From Ferrovibrio sp. MS7 (GTDB lineage Bacteria; Pseudomonadota; Alphaproteobacteria; Ferrovibrionales; Ferrovibrionaceae): a DNA stretch of 64,000 nucleotides. The notes under the pieces are model-generated. The model saw only the letters and a list, made by a program, of their open reading frames with translations. It did no database searches and had not been told where the DNA came from. This document shows, piece after piece, positions 1-9,678 of this stretch (the stretch's first letter is position 1; each line of letters begins with the position of its first letter). Where the stretch lies: assembly GCF_038404985.1 (NCBI RefSeq), contig NZ_JBBKBA010000001.1, forward strand, positions 2,260,001-2,324,000. The letters run 5' to 3'. Both the position numbers and the translations under genes were made by a program.

Positions 1-2049
<2,049 letters not shown>

Positions 2050-2170
2050 GGTTTCTCTCCCAAGCTTTTCATAGGTTTCTGGACTTTGTCGGACAAATTA
2101 TAGCCCAGGAAACCGGGCGCCTAAAGGCCCGGGCCTTGGCGAAGCCGGGGCGAAGAGCTACCTGTACCCT

Positions 2171-3022
2171 ATGTTCGCAGCCGCAGCAGATTTCCATCAC
2201 TTAAGCAGCCGACCGGCCAACCGGCGCTGGGTGATGCTTGCCTTGATATTGTCGCTGCTGCTGCATCTGGGCCTGGCCTGGCTGCTCTACCTGCAGCCCT
2301 GGAGTCAGGGCCTGAAGATCGCCGAGGCGCCGCTGGAAGTCGAAGTGGTGATCCCGCCGCCAGCACCGCCCCCGCCACCCCCGCCGCAGCCGCAGCGGGC
2401 TGCCGAGCCGCCGCCGCCGACAGCGCCCTTGCCCCCGCCGGAAGTGCCGCAATTGCAGCGCGCGCCGCAGGCCGAAAAATCCACCGCGCCGCCACCCAAG
2501 GCCCAGGCCGAGGCGCCAAAGCCACTGGCGCCGCCGCCAGCGCCGCCGACACAGCCGCGCACCACCGAGGCCGCCCCGCCGCCGCCGCGCCCGGTGCAAC
2601 GCCGGACCGAGGCATCATCCGTACCGTTGCCAAAAACGGCAGCGGAAACGATGCAGGCTTTGAAGGTTGCGCCGGAAATGAAGCAGTCTGAGCAGGATTT
2701 CTTCCTGTCGCAGATTGTCGACCATTGGCTGCTGAAGCGGGAGGCGCCGCAATTCGAGGAGGTCCAGATCGGCGGCGCTTATCTGGTGCTGCCCAATGGC
2801 ATGCTGGGGCCGCCCTTCAACGCCAATGATCCGGAAGACTTTCGCCTGATGATCAAGGATTGGGATGTGATCAGCCGGCGCCCGGATTTGGAATCCTTCG
2901 CCACGGCGATCCGCACTTTTGTGATTGCCATGCGTCGTGCCCAGCCTTTCGATCTGCCGCCGGATTTTGGCGACAAGCCAAAGCGCATGACGCTGAATTT
3001 CCGCGTACGTGATATTCCCTGA
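2171..3022 (+). CDS. Proline-rich TonB/TolA-like membrane-anchored protein
   Basis: A 283-aa protein with a short cytoplasmic N-terminus, one hydrophobic segment at about residues 20-42, a long Pro/Ala/Lys-rich stretch at about 50-155 and a compact C-terminal domain at about 165-283. This is the architecture of TonB and TolA: inner-membrane anchor, periplasm-spanning rod, periplasmic partner-binding domain. The C-terminus has a run in which an Arg-Arg-Ala-Gln-Pro-Phe segment is followed by LPPDF and then a short beta-like strand, reminiscent of TolA/TonB C-terminal domains, but I cannot assign it firmly. No exbB/exbD or tolQ/tolR lies beside it, so its energising partner, if any, is elsewhere. 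It stands alone, divergent from the beta-oxidation enzyme and convergent with the MFS gene. An ATG about 20 residues in is a possible alternative start. Confidence 0.7.
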   Translation: MFAAAADFHHLSSRPANRRWVMLALILSLLLHLGLAWLLYLQPWSQGLKIAEAPLEVEVVIPPPAPPPPPPPQPQRAAEPPPPTAPLPPPEVPQLQRAPQAEKSTAPPPKAQAEAPKPLAPPPAPPTQPRTTEAAPPPPRPVQRRTEASSVPLPKTAAETMQALKVAPEMKQSEQDFFLSQIVDHWLLKREAPQFEEVQIGGAYLVLPNGMLGPPFNANDPEDFRLMIKDWDVISRRPDLESFATAIRTFVIAMRRAQPFDLPPDFGDKPKRMTLNFRVRDIP

Positions 3023-3028
3023 CCAGGG

Positions 3029-4249
3029 TCAGCGCTTGATGCCGCGCCGGCCCTGCAGCAGCAAGGCGATGCCGATCAGCGTGGCCACTGCCATCAGCGC
3101 GTAAGCGGCGCCATAGCTCATGCCGGCCTTGTCATGCAGGGCGGCGAACAGCGACGGACCGGCCAGCACGCCGGCATAGGTGATGCTGAGGGTGCCGCCG
3201 GTGGCGTTGCCGATCTGGCCCGGCGGTGCCTGACGGGCGATCACCGCAATGAACACGCCGTTCCAGCCGATGGCGCAGAAGCCGAACAGCATGGTGGCGG
3301 CGGCAATGGCCAACCAGGGCCAATGCGGCGTCATGGCGGCGGTGGCAAAAGCGGCGAGCACGGCGATGGCGCCATTGATGATCAGCACCAGCAGGCCGGA
3401 ACGCAGCCGGTCTGCAAGCCAGCCCCAGGAGAGGCGGCCTGCGGCGCCGGCCACCTGCACCAGCGCCAGCAGGCTGCCGGCGGCAAGCAGGCTGAACTCG
3501 ATTTCCGCCACCAGATACGTGACAAGGAAGCCGGTGACGCTCAGCTGCACGGCGGAATAGGCCAGCGAGGCGAGGCCAAGCCAGCGCAGGATCGGGTGGC
3601 GCCAGATCATGATCAGGCCATCGAGCGGCCGGCTGAAAATCCGCGTCTCGGTCTCGCGCTCGGCATCCCATTGCTGCCGCACCCGCTGCAACAGCAGGCT
3701 GAGGCCCAGCGCCAGCAAGGCGCAGAGCAGCATCGCCGCCTGCCAGTCGAAGGCCAGAGTCATCGGCGGCAGCAGCAGCCCGGCCAGCATGCCGCCGATT
3801 GGCACGCCGCATTGCTTGATCGAGAAAATCAGGTTCATCCGCCCGCTGGCGGGCAGCCGGCTGAGCAGCAGCGAGGCTGCCGGATTGGTGAAGCCGTAGC
3901 CCGAGCCCATCACCCAGGCACCCAGCGCCATGCTCCACAGGCTGCCATAGGCGGTGAGGGCGCATCCGACGACCGATACCCAGAGCGCGATCTGGCTTGC
4001 CCGTGTCGGGCCGAAGCGGCGCACCACGCTGCCGCCGATCAGCGAGGTCAGCATGGCACCAAAATAGACGATGGCGACTTGGTAGCCGACCATGGCCGGG
4101 CCGACGCCAAGGGATTCGGCGGCCCGCGGCGCCACGGCGGAAAGGCCGAGCGCACAGAGCGTGGTGAGGGATTGCGTGCCGGTTGTGGCCGCCAGTACCG
4201 GCCATACCGGCAGGGCTTGAGTTTGCTGCGTTTCCGTACTGGCGCTCAC
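3029..4249 (-). CDS. MFS transporter
   Basis: A 406-aa major facilitator protein with about twelve hydrophobic segments spread over the whole length and a central hydrophilic loop near residues 190-210 (rich in Arg/Glu). A typical inter-helix motif after TM2 (GGSVVRRFGPTR) matches the MFS motif A region. The overall look is of the CynX/YcaD-like 12-TM exporters or anion uptake carriers; substrate cannot be told from sequence. Its start codon overlaps the stop of the upstream ferredoxin-NADP reductase-type gene by 4 bases (ATGA), so the two are translationally coupled and probably belong to one process. Confidence 0.85.
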   Translation of the reverse strand: MSASTETQQTQALPVWPVLAATTGTQSLTTLCALGLSAVAPRAAESLGVGPAMVGYQVAIVYFGAMLTSLIGGSVVRRFGPTRASQIALWVSVVGCALTAYGSLWSMALGAWVMGSGYGFTNPAASLLLSRLPASGRMNLIFSIKQCGVPIGGMLAGLLLPPMTLAFDWQAAMLLCALLALGLSLLLQRVRQQWDAERETETRIFSRPLDGLIMIWRHPILRWLGLASLAYSAVQLSVTGFLVTYLVAEIEFSLLAAGSLLALVQVAGAAGRLSWGWLADRLRSGLLVLIINGAIAVLAAFATAAMTPHWPWLAIAAATMLFGFCAIGWNGVFIAVIARQAPPGQIGNATGGTLSITYAGVLAGPSLFAALHDKAGMSYGAAYALMAVATLIGIALLLQGRRGIKR

Positions 4250-5532
4250 TGCTGCGCCTGCTGTTGCGCCTGGATCGCCAGCAGATCGGGCCAGCGCGCC
4301 AGCTTCTCGCGTGGAGCGCCAGGGCGGGCGGCGGCGATCTCGGCGGCTTCAATGTGTTTCCAGGCGGCGAAATCCAGCACGGCAATACCCTGCTGCTTGA
4401 GCCATGCATCCAGGCCGGCACTGCCCGGCTTGGCCGGGGCGGCATCACTGGCGAAATCGGCCAGCAGCCGGTCGGCGACCGTTTTGGCTTCGGAACGATT
4501 GGTCGGGATAGTGCCGCTGGGGCCGCGCTTGGCCCAGCCGACCACATAGAGGCCCGGCGCGATCAGGCCGTCGCTGTTCGGCAGCCTGCCGTTCGATGCC
4601 GCTGCCGGCAGGTCGCCCTTCGGCGCCGTGTGATAGCCGATGGCGCTGATCACAGTGCCGACGGTCAGCGGCTTGGTGCCGCCGGCAACATGCAGGCCCT
4701 CGACGCGGCCGTTGCCGACCAGTTCGAGCGGCGCGCTGTGAAACAGGAAATGCAGCATCACCGGCTTTTCGTCGGTGCGGCCTGCATATTCATGCAGGAG
4801 CTGCAGGTTGCGTTCCTTCACCTTGGCCTCATTCGGATCAAGGCCGGCGGGAATGCTGTCGGGCAGGTCGCTCTTGCGCAGCACCGGGCGCAGGCGTTCG
4901 AGCTTGCCGAGTTCGGCGAGTTCGGCACTGGTGAAGCTGGCCTCTATCGGGCCGCGGCGACCGATCATGTAGATATCGGTGATGCCGGCGGCCTGGATCG
5001 CTGCTGCCGCATGGGCACAGAGATCGCTTGCTGCCAGTTCCGCTGGCGTCTTGGCCAGCAGGCGGGCGATGTCGACGGCCACATTACCCTGGCCGATGAT
5101 GGCGATACTGTTGCTGAGCTGCGGGTTCAGGTCGGCGAAATCGGGATGGCCGTTATACCAGCCGACGAAAGCCATCGAACCATAGACGCCGGCAAGGTCT
5201 GCCCCCGGGATCCCGAGCGGGCGATCCTGGTGCGCGCCAACCGCCAGCACCACGGCATCGTAATGCGCCTGCAGCACGCTGAGCGGCAGGTCGGTGCCGA
5301 CCTCCAGCCGGCCAAGGAAACGGATATTCGGGTTGGTGAACAGGCGGTCGAATTGCCGCGTCACCGCCTTGGTTCCCTGGTGGTCCGGCGCCACGCCGAA
5401 ACGCACCAGGCCATAGGGGGTGGGCAGACGGTCGATCACATCGATCTTCAGAGCGGGATTCTGGCGGATCAGGGCATCGGCGCAAAACAGGCCGGAGGGG
5501 CCGCTACCGACAATGGCGACATGCTGCAACAC
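4246..5532 (-). CDS. FAD-dependent ferredoxin/adrenodoxin--NADP+ reductase family protein
   Basis: A 428-aa flavoprotein of the adrenodoxin reductase / FprA type, which passes electrons between NADPH and a ferredoxin. The FAD-binding Rossmann loop GSGPSG lies at residues 9-14, followed by the family signature LPTPYGLVRFGVAPDH around residues 36-51. A second dinucleotide fold GQGNVA at 147-152 should bind NADPH, and the C-terminal GWAKRGPSGTIPTN segment near residue 350 is the conserved FAD-closing motif. The protein is slightly shorter than the usual 450-460 aa. It is the first gene of a two-gene unit with the MFS transporter (4-base overlap) and is divergent from the N-formylglutamate amidohydrolase operon. 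The physiological ferredoxin partner is not encoded nearby. Confidence 0.88.
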   Translation of the reverse strand: MLQHVAIVGSGPSGLFCADALIRQNPALKIDVIDRLPTPYGLVRFGVAPDHQGTKAVTRQFDRLFTNPNIRFLGRLEVGTDLPLSVLQAHYDAVVLAVGAHQDRPLGIPGADLAGVYGSMAFVGWYNGHPDFADLNPQLSNSIAIIGQGNVAVDIARLLAKTPAELAASDLCAHAAAAIQAAGITDIYMIGRRGPIEASFTSAELAELGKLERLRPVLRKSDLPDSIPAGLDPNEAKVKERNLQLLHEYAGRTDEKPVMLHFLFHSAPLELVGNGRVEGLHVAGGTKPLTVGTVISAIGYHTAPKGDLPAAASNGRLPNSDGLIAPGLYVVGWAKRGPSGTIPTNRSEAKTVADRLLADFASDAAPAKPGSAGLDAWLKQQGIAVLDFAAWKHIEAAEIAAARPGAPREKLARWPDLLAIQAQQQAQQ

Positions 5533-5633
5533 TGGGATACCTATGGCCTTTTTTCTTCACGGTCAGTTTATGCGGGCCGGGGTGGCCTTGCAATTAACCG
5601 GGGCCGGGCCTATCAACGAAGGGTAGCCTGCCC

Positions 5634-6398
5634 ATGAACGAGCCTGTCTCTTTTCGCATCCTCAACGGTTCCGGTCGCGCACCGGCCGTGCTGCTTTGCG
5701 ACCATGCCAGCCATGCCGTGCCGGCGGAACTCGGCGATCTGGGCCTGAGCCATGAGCAGATCACCCGACATATCGGCTGGGACCCCGGCGCCGCCCTGGT
5801 GACGGAAAAGCTGAGCCGGAGCCTGGATGCGCCGGCTTTGTTCAGCGGCTATTCCCGCCTGGTGATCGATATCAACCGCGCGCCGGATGATCCTACTCTG
5901 ATCTGCGAGATCAGCGATGGCGTGATCGTGCCGGGCAACCGCGCCCTCGACGATGCCGAACGCCAGCGCCGCATCAGCGCCTATTTCACACCCTACCATT
6001 CTGCGGTGGCGGCGCAGATCGACAGCGCATTGCAGCGTTGCGCAAGCCCGGCAGTGCTTTCGATCCATTCCTTTACCCCGCGCATGAAGGGCCGCGACCG
6101 GCCCTGGCATGTCGGCATCCTGTGGAACCAGGATGGCCGCCTGGCGATTCCGCTGATGCAGGCCCTGCGCGAGGAGGGCGAACTGGTGGTGGGCGACAAC
6201 GAGCCCTATAGCGGTCGCAGCCAGGCCGGCTACAGTATCCGCGAACATGGCGAGCGCCGTGGCCTGCCGCATGTGCTGGTGGAAATCCGCCAGGACCTGA
6301 TCGCGGATGAGGCCGGCGTCGCCGAATGGGCGGCACGGCTGGACCGCTGCTTCCGCCGCATCCTGGCCGAAAACGGCACCGCGATCCTCGCTGCATAA
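5634..6398 (+). CDS. N-formylglutamate amidohydrolase family protein
   Basis: A 254-aa member of the N-formylglutamate amidohydrolase (FGase/HutG-type) family, which hydrolyses N-formyl-L-glutamate or related N-acyl amino acids. Seen in the sequence: the N-terminal CDHASHAVP segment, the GWDPGA motif near residue 44, an IDINRAPDD segment and the SIHSFTP motif, all characteristic of the family. No histidine-utilisation genes flank it; instead it starts a tight operon with a carboxylate-amine ligase (3-base gap) and a DUF1244 protein. That pairing suggests a role in turnover of small amide conjugates rather than the Hut pathway, which is inference. Confidence 0.88.
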   Translation: MNEPVSFRILNGSGRAPAVLLCDHASHAVPAELGDLGLSHEQITRHIGWDPGAALVTEKLSRSLDAPALFSGYSRLVIDINRAPDDPTLICEISDGVIVPGNRALDDAERQRRISAYFTPYHSAVAAQIDSALQRCASPAVLSIHSFTPRMKGRDRPWHVGILWNQDGRLAIPLMQALREEGELVVGDNEPYSGRSQAGYSIREHGERRGLPHVLVEIRQDLIADEAGVAEWAARLDRCFRRILAENGTAILAA

Positions 6399-6401
6399 GC
6401 C

Positions 6402-7526
6402 ATGGCCGATTTCACCATCGGCATCGAGGAGGAATATCTGCTGGTGCAGCGCGCCAGCGGTGTCCTGGCCGTGGAGCCGCCCGATGCCATGCTGGCCGAG
6501 GCACAGCAGGTGGCCGGCGGCCAGGTCAACCCGGAATTCCTCAAATGCCAGATCGAGGTTGCCACCGGGGTCTGTGGCAGCCTGGGTGAAGCACGTGCCG
6601 ATCTGGTACGGCTGCGCCGTGCCGTGGCAGAGGTTGCCGCGCGCCACGGCCTGGCGCCGATTGCCGCCGGCACGCATCCCTTCGGGCGCTGGGCCGAACA
6701 GCGGCATACCGACCGGCCGCGCTATGATGCCCTGGCCAGCGACCTTGCCGGCGTCGCCCGCCGCCTGGTGATCTGCGGCCTGCATGTGCATGTCGGCATC
6801 GCTGACGAAGATCTGCGCATCGACCTGATGAACCAGGTCAGCTACTTCCTGCCGCATCTGCTGGCTTTGTCCACATCGTCGCCATTCTGGCAGGGCGAGG
6901 TGACCGGCTTGCAGAGCTACCGTGTCTCGATCTTCGACAGCCTGCCGCGTACTGGCCTGCCGGAGCGGTTCGAGAGCTGGGGCGAATATCAGCGGATGGT
7001 CGGCCGCATGGCGGGGGCGGGCCTGATCGACGATGGCACCAAGCTGTGGTGGGATATCCGCCCTTCGGCGCGTTTCCCGACCCTGGAACTGCGTGTCACC
7101 GATGTCTGCACGCGGCTGGATGATGCCATCAGCATCGCGGCGCTCTATCGCGGCCTGCTCGCCGCGCTGTTGCGGTTGAAGCAGCGCAACCAGCGCTGGC
7201 GGCTTTATGCCAATGCCCTGATCGACGAGAACCGCTGGCGTGCCGCGCGCTATGGCGTCGAGGGCCGGCTGGTGGATTTCGGCAAGGGCGAGGCGGTGGA
7301 CTATGCCCTGCTGCTGGAGGAACTGATTGAACTGGTGCGCGAGGAAGCCCAGGCCGGCGGCTATTGGGCGGAAGTGCTGGGCGCGCGGGCTATCCTGGCG
7401 CGGGGCACTTCGGCGCAGCGCCAGTTGCAGGTCTACCGCGCCGCCCTAGATAACGGATTGGACCATGCCGCGGCGCTCCGGGCCGTGGTAGACTGGCTGT
7501 GCCAGGAAACACTGAATTTTGATTGA
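6402..7526 (+). CDS. Carboxylate-amine ligase, YbdK / GCS2 family
   Basis: A 374-aa glutamate-cysteine ligase family 2 protein. The N-terminus carries the family signature GIEEEYLLV at residues 6-14, and the conserved CGLHVHVGI segment (around residue 125) and a downstream RPSARFPTLELRV stretch complete the ATP-grasp-like GCS2 fold. YbdK-type enzymes show weak gamma-glutamylcysteine synthetase activity in E. coli; the physiological substrate is unsettled. It follows the amidohydrolase gene by 3 bases and is followed closely by the DUF1244 gene, so all three are probably co-transcribed. A hydrolase and a ligase acting on carboxylate-amine bonds in one operon is a consistent picture. Confidence 0.9.
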   Translation: MADFTIGIEEEYLLVQRASGVLAVEPPDAMLAEAQQVAGGQVNPEFLKCQIEVATGVCGSLGEARADLVRLRRAVAEVAARHGLAPIAAGTHPFGRWAEQRHTDRPRYDALASDLAGVARRLVICGLHVHVGIADEDLRIDLMNQVSYFLPHLLALSTSSPFWQGEVTGLQSYRVSIFDSLPRTGLPERFESWGEYQRMVGRMAGAGLIDDGTKLWWDIRPSARFPTLELRVTDVCTRLDDAISIAALYRGLLAALLRLKQRNQRWRLYANALIDENRWRAARYGVEGRLVDFGKGEAVDYALLLEELIELVREEAQAGGYWAEVLGARAILARGTSAQRQLQVYRAALDNGLDHAAALRAVVDWLCQETLNFD

Positions 7527-7537
7527 AGGAGAGGGCG

Positions 7538-7852
7538 ATGACCCAGGCCATCGACGATAAGACCCGCACCGAGCTGGAAGCTGCCGCCTTCCGCCGCCTG
7601 CTGCAGCATCTCGGCGAACGCACCGATGTGCAGAATATCGACCTGATGAACCTGGCCGGTTTCTGCCGCAATTGCCTGTCCAACTGGTATCAGGCCGCCG
7701 CCGAGCAGAAGGGCATCGCGCTGGACAAGATGGCGGCGCGCGAGATCGTTTACGGCATGCCCTACCCGGAATGGCAGGCGAAGTACCAGAAGGAAGCCTC
7801 GGCCGAGCAGAAGGCGAAATTCGCCGATGCCCAGAAGGCGCATAACCACTGA
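7538..7852 (+). CDS. DUF1244 (SMc04008-like) domain protein
   Basis: A 104-aa protein of the DUF1244 family, common in alpha- and gammaproteobacteria and of unknown function. The diagnostic region is the stretch around NLAGFCRNCLSNWY (two cysteines three residues apart) followed by YGMPYPEWQ. The ATG at 7538 is preferred over a TTG at 7523 because an AAGGAGAG ribosome-binding site lies just upstream of it. It is the last gene of the N-formylglutamate amidohydrolase / YbdK operon, and an inverted repeat follows at 7884. Confidence 0.88.
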   Translation: MTQAIDDKTRTELEAAAFRRLLQHLGERTDVQNIDLMNLAGFCRNCLSNWYQAAAEQKGIALDKMAAREIVYGMPYPEWQAKYQKEASAEQKAKFADAQKAHNH

Positions 7853-7883
7853 GTTGACCCCAGGGGCGACCTATTGAGTTTGC

Positions 7884-7908
7884 CCACAAGCTGTCATGTT
7901 GCTTGTGG
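7884..7908. terminator. Inverted repeat after the DUF1244 operon
   Basis: Arms CCACAAGC and GCTTGTGG are separated by 9 bases. It lies 32 bases after the DUF1244 stop and could end that operon, but no T-run follows. The right arm overlaps a DnaA-box match. Confidence 0.35.
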
Positions 7909-7912
7909 ATAA
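7904..7912 (-). promoter_or_regulatory. Consensus DnaA box upstream of gapR
   Basis: The minus strand reads TTATCCACA, an exact match to the strict E. coli-type DnaA box. It lies about 80 bases before the gapR start codon and partly overlaps the inverted repeat at 7884-7908, whose left arm is a poorer match. A single 9-mer can occur by chance; the position in front of a nucleoid/replication gene is what makes it worth noting. Confidence 0.4.
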
Positions 7913-7990
7913 CTAAGGCGCGGCGGTTCCGCGCCGGCCCGCCTCGGCTATAATCCGGTCCCTGGAATTCCGCCTAGCCTGAGGATTGTC

Positions 7991-8257
7991 ATGGCCACCA
8001 AGTTGAAGACCGGCAATTTCGCCGCCGACCAGCTCCAGCAGCTCGTCATGCGCATCGAGCGCCTGGAAGAAGAGAAGAAGGCCCTGGCCGACGATGTGAA
8101 GGAAGTCTATGCCGAGGCCAAGGGCCATGGCTTCGACATCAAGATCCTTCGCCAGGTGATTCGCCTGCGCAAAATGGACAAGGCCGACCTGGACGAGCAG
8201 ACCGAATTGCTCGACCTCTATATGGGCGCGCTCGGCATGCAAGAGGCGGCGGAGTGA
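7991..8257 (+). CDS. gapR: GapR family DNA-binding protein (DUF2312)
   Basis: An 88-aa DUF2312 protein. The family prototype, Caulobacter GapR, is an essential nucleoid-associated protein that encircles overtwisted DNA and assists topoisomerases during replication and transcription. The sequence is nearly all helix: a long coiled-coil-like N-terminal helix (about residues 13-50, with LEEEKKALADDVKEVYAEAK) and the conserved KGHGFDIKILRQVIRLRK segment that follows. Length and composition match the family closely. It has its own upstream region (about 138 bases) with a DnaA-box match, and is followed one base later by a small secreted protein gene. Confidence 0.95.
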   Translation: MATKLKTGNFAADQLQQLVMRIERLEEEKKALADDVKEVYAEAKGHGFDIKILRQVIRLRKMDKADLDEQTELLDLYMGALGMQEAAE

Positions 8258-8258
8258 G

Positions 8259-8651
8259 ATGCAACGCGGCGCCGCGCTAGTCCTTAGCGTCGCCGCCGCT
8301 TTGCTGCCGGCCCTTCCAGCCGTTGCCCAGGGCCGTCCGCCGATCGTCACAGACGACGCCCAGGCATGCGTCACCGTCGCCAATCTGACGCAATATAACT
8401 GGCCGATCCGTATCAAGCGCGAAGGCCGCGTGCATTCCACGGTGAATTCCAAGCCGCGTGAAGTGACGCGCTATTGCGCGCCGGACCGCCTTGGCTCCGG
8501 CGAATTCATTTATGTGATCCTGCTGTCGTCCTGGCTGCCGCTCGGCGAATGCAAGCTGCGCAATCGCGGCACCATGGAAATCTTCCGCGAACCCAGCACC
8601 GAGACGGATAGCGGCGAAGTCACCCGTATCAAATGCTACGAAGGGCGCTGA
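8259..8651 (+). CDS. Small secreted protein of unknown function
   Basis: A 130-aa protein with a clear Sec signal peptide (hydrophobic residues about 5-23, cleavage likely after AVAQG region). The mature part has four cysteines, which could form two disulfides in the periplasm, and no motif I recognise. It begins one base after the gapR stop, so it is probably co-transcribed, though a functional link to GapR is not evident. Confidence 0.7.
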   Translation: MQRGAALVLSVAAALLPALPAVAQGRPPIVTDDAQACVTVANLTQYNWPIRIKREGRVHSTVNSKPREVTRYCAPDRLGSGEFIYVILLSSWLPLGECKLRNRGTMEIFREPSTETDSGEVTRIKCYEGR

Positions 8652-8652
8652 G

Positions 8653-9501
8653 CTAAGCGCGCTGCGCTTCCAGCCATTTCGTCACCTCCGGCATCACCAG
8701 GGCCGGCTGCCGCACCCAGCGGAAATGGTCGATCTTCTCGAAACCCAGCGCCTTGGGATCGAGGTGGATGCGGGTGAGGGCGGCCTTGGACATCTTGCCG
8801 ATCAGCGCATCCATGGTGTGGCGCGGCGCAAAGAAATCACCCTGCAATGAGATCGCCAGCACTGGCAGCGTCACCTCGGCGAGTTTCGGCTCGTAATCGA
8901 CGCGCGGCTGGCCGAGCATGAAGCGGCCGGTGCGCGCCTGGCGTGCCCAGTCGCGCATCACGCCGCGCGCCTCGCGGCCGGCGAAGCGGAAACGCTTGCC
9001 GGGAAAATGGCCCAGCAGCCGCCCGATCTGGCCCGCCACCTGGCTGTAGAGCAGGAAGGGGAAACCCCAGAGTTTCCAATGCACCGAGCAGGCCGCGATG
9101 ATGATCAGGCCATCCAGCTTCGCCGGCTGGGTGCTGGCATAGAGGTTGCTGATCTGGCCGCCGAGGCTGTGGCCGAGCAGATAGAATTTCGATGCCGGAA
9201 AACGCGCCTGCATCGCCTGCACCGCCAGCGGCCAGTCCTCATGCAGCATGTCGTGGTAGCTGAAATCGTAATCCCAGCCGGGTCGCTTCGCATCCTCGGC
9301 GGCTTCATGGCCGCGCAGTTCGGAAACGCCGACATGGCAGCCGGCGGCATGCAGGGCTTCCGCCAGCAGGCTGTAATAGCCGGCCTGCACGCCCATCGCC
9401 GGCTGGATCAGGATGGCGGGTGCGTCGGCCCGTTCATGCTGAAGCAGCGTCAGCGTGAAGCGCGTGCCATTGTTCCGCGTGAGGGTGACTTGTTCGCTCA
9501 T
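8653..9501 (-). CDS. Alpha/beta hydrolase
   Basis: A 282-aa alpha/beta hydrolase. The nucleophile elbow GHSLGG is visible in the middle of the protein (context YLLGHSLGGQISNLYA), and an N-terminal substrate-pocket region QPAMGVQAGYY precedes it, as in the YheT-like / COG4757 hydrolases. The reading frame can be extended upstream to 9666, but those 55 extra residues translate an intergenic palindromic repeat, so the ATG at 9501 (MSEQ) is chosen as the true start. Convergent with the small secreted protein gene; separate from its upstream neighbour. Confidence 0.85.
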   Translation of the reverse strand: MSEQVTLTRNNGTRFTLTLLQHERADAPAILIQPAMGVQAGYYSLLAEALHAAGCHVGVSELRGHEAAEDAKRPGWDYDFSYHDMLHEDWPLAVQAMQARFPASKFYLLGHSLGGQISNLYASTQPAKLDGLIIIAACSVHWKLWGFPFLLYSQVAGQIGRLLGHFPGKRFRFAGREARGVMRDWARQARTGRFMLGQPRVDYEPKLAEVTLPVLAISLQGDFFAPRHTMDALIGKMSKAALTRIHLDPKALGFEKIDHFRWVRQPALVMPEVTKWLEAQRA

Positions 9502-9598
9502 GCCGCAATCAGGCCATGAGCTAGGCTGCTTGGCAATTACCTTTCTGGTAATGACGCAGCGGCATGCCGCGAGGGAAATGCCGATTTTATCCCTCTCC

Positions 9599-9664
9599 GT
9601 CACCCTCGCGGAAGCGAGGGTCCCATTTTGCCGAAAATGGGATACCGGCTTTCGCCGGTATGAC
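9599..9664. repeat. Intergenic palindromic element, ATGGGAT/ATGAC family (two inverted copies)
   Basis: Three hairpins in a row: 9602-9621 (arms ACCCTCGC/GCGAGGGT), 9622-9641 (CCCATTTT/AAAATGGG) and 9642-9661 (ATACCGGC/GCCGGTAT). The outer two are inverted copies of one unit, an arm pair flanked by GGGAT-side and ATGAC-side borders, with different but self-complementary arms. Related copies sit at 22283-22302 and 22325-22350. It lies between the hydrolase and the indolepyruvate oxidoreductase gene. Confidence 0.75.
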
Positions 9665-9678
9665 ACAGAAAAGGATTT

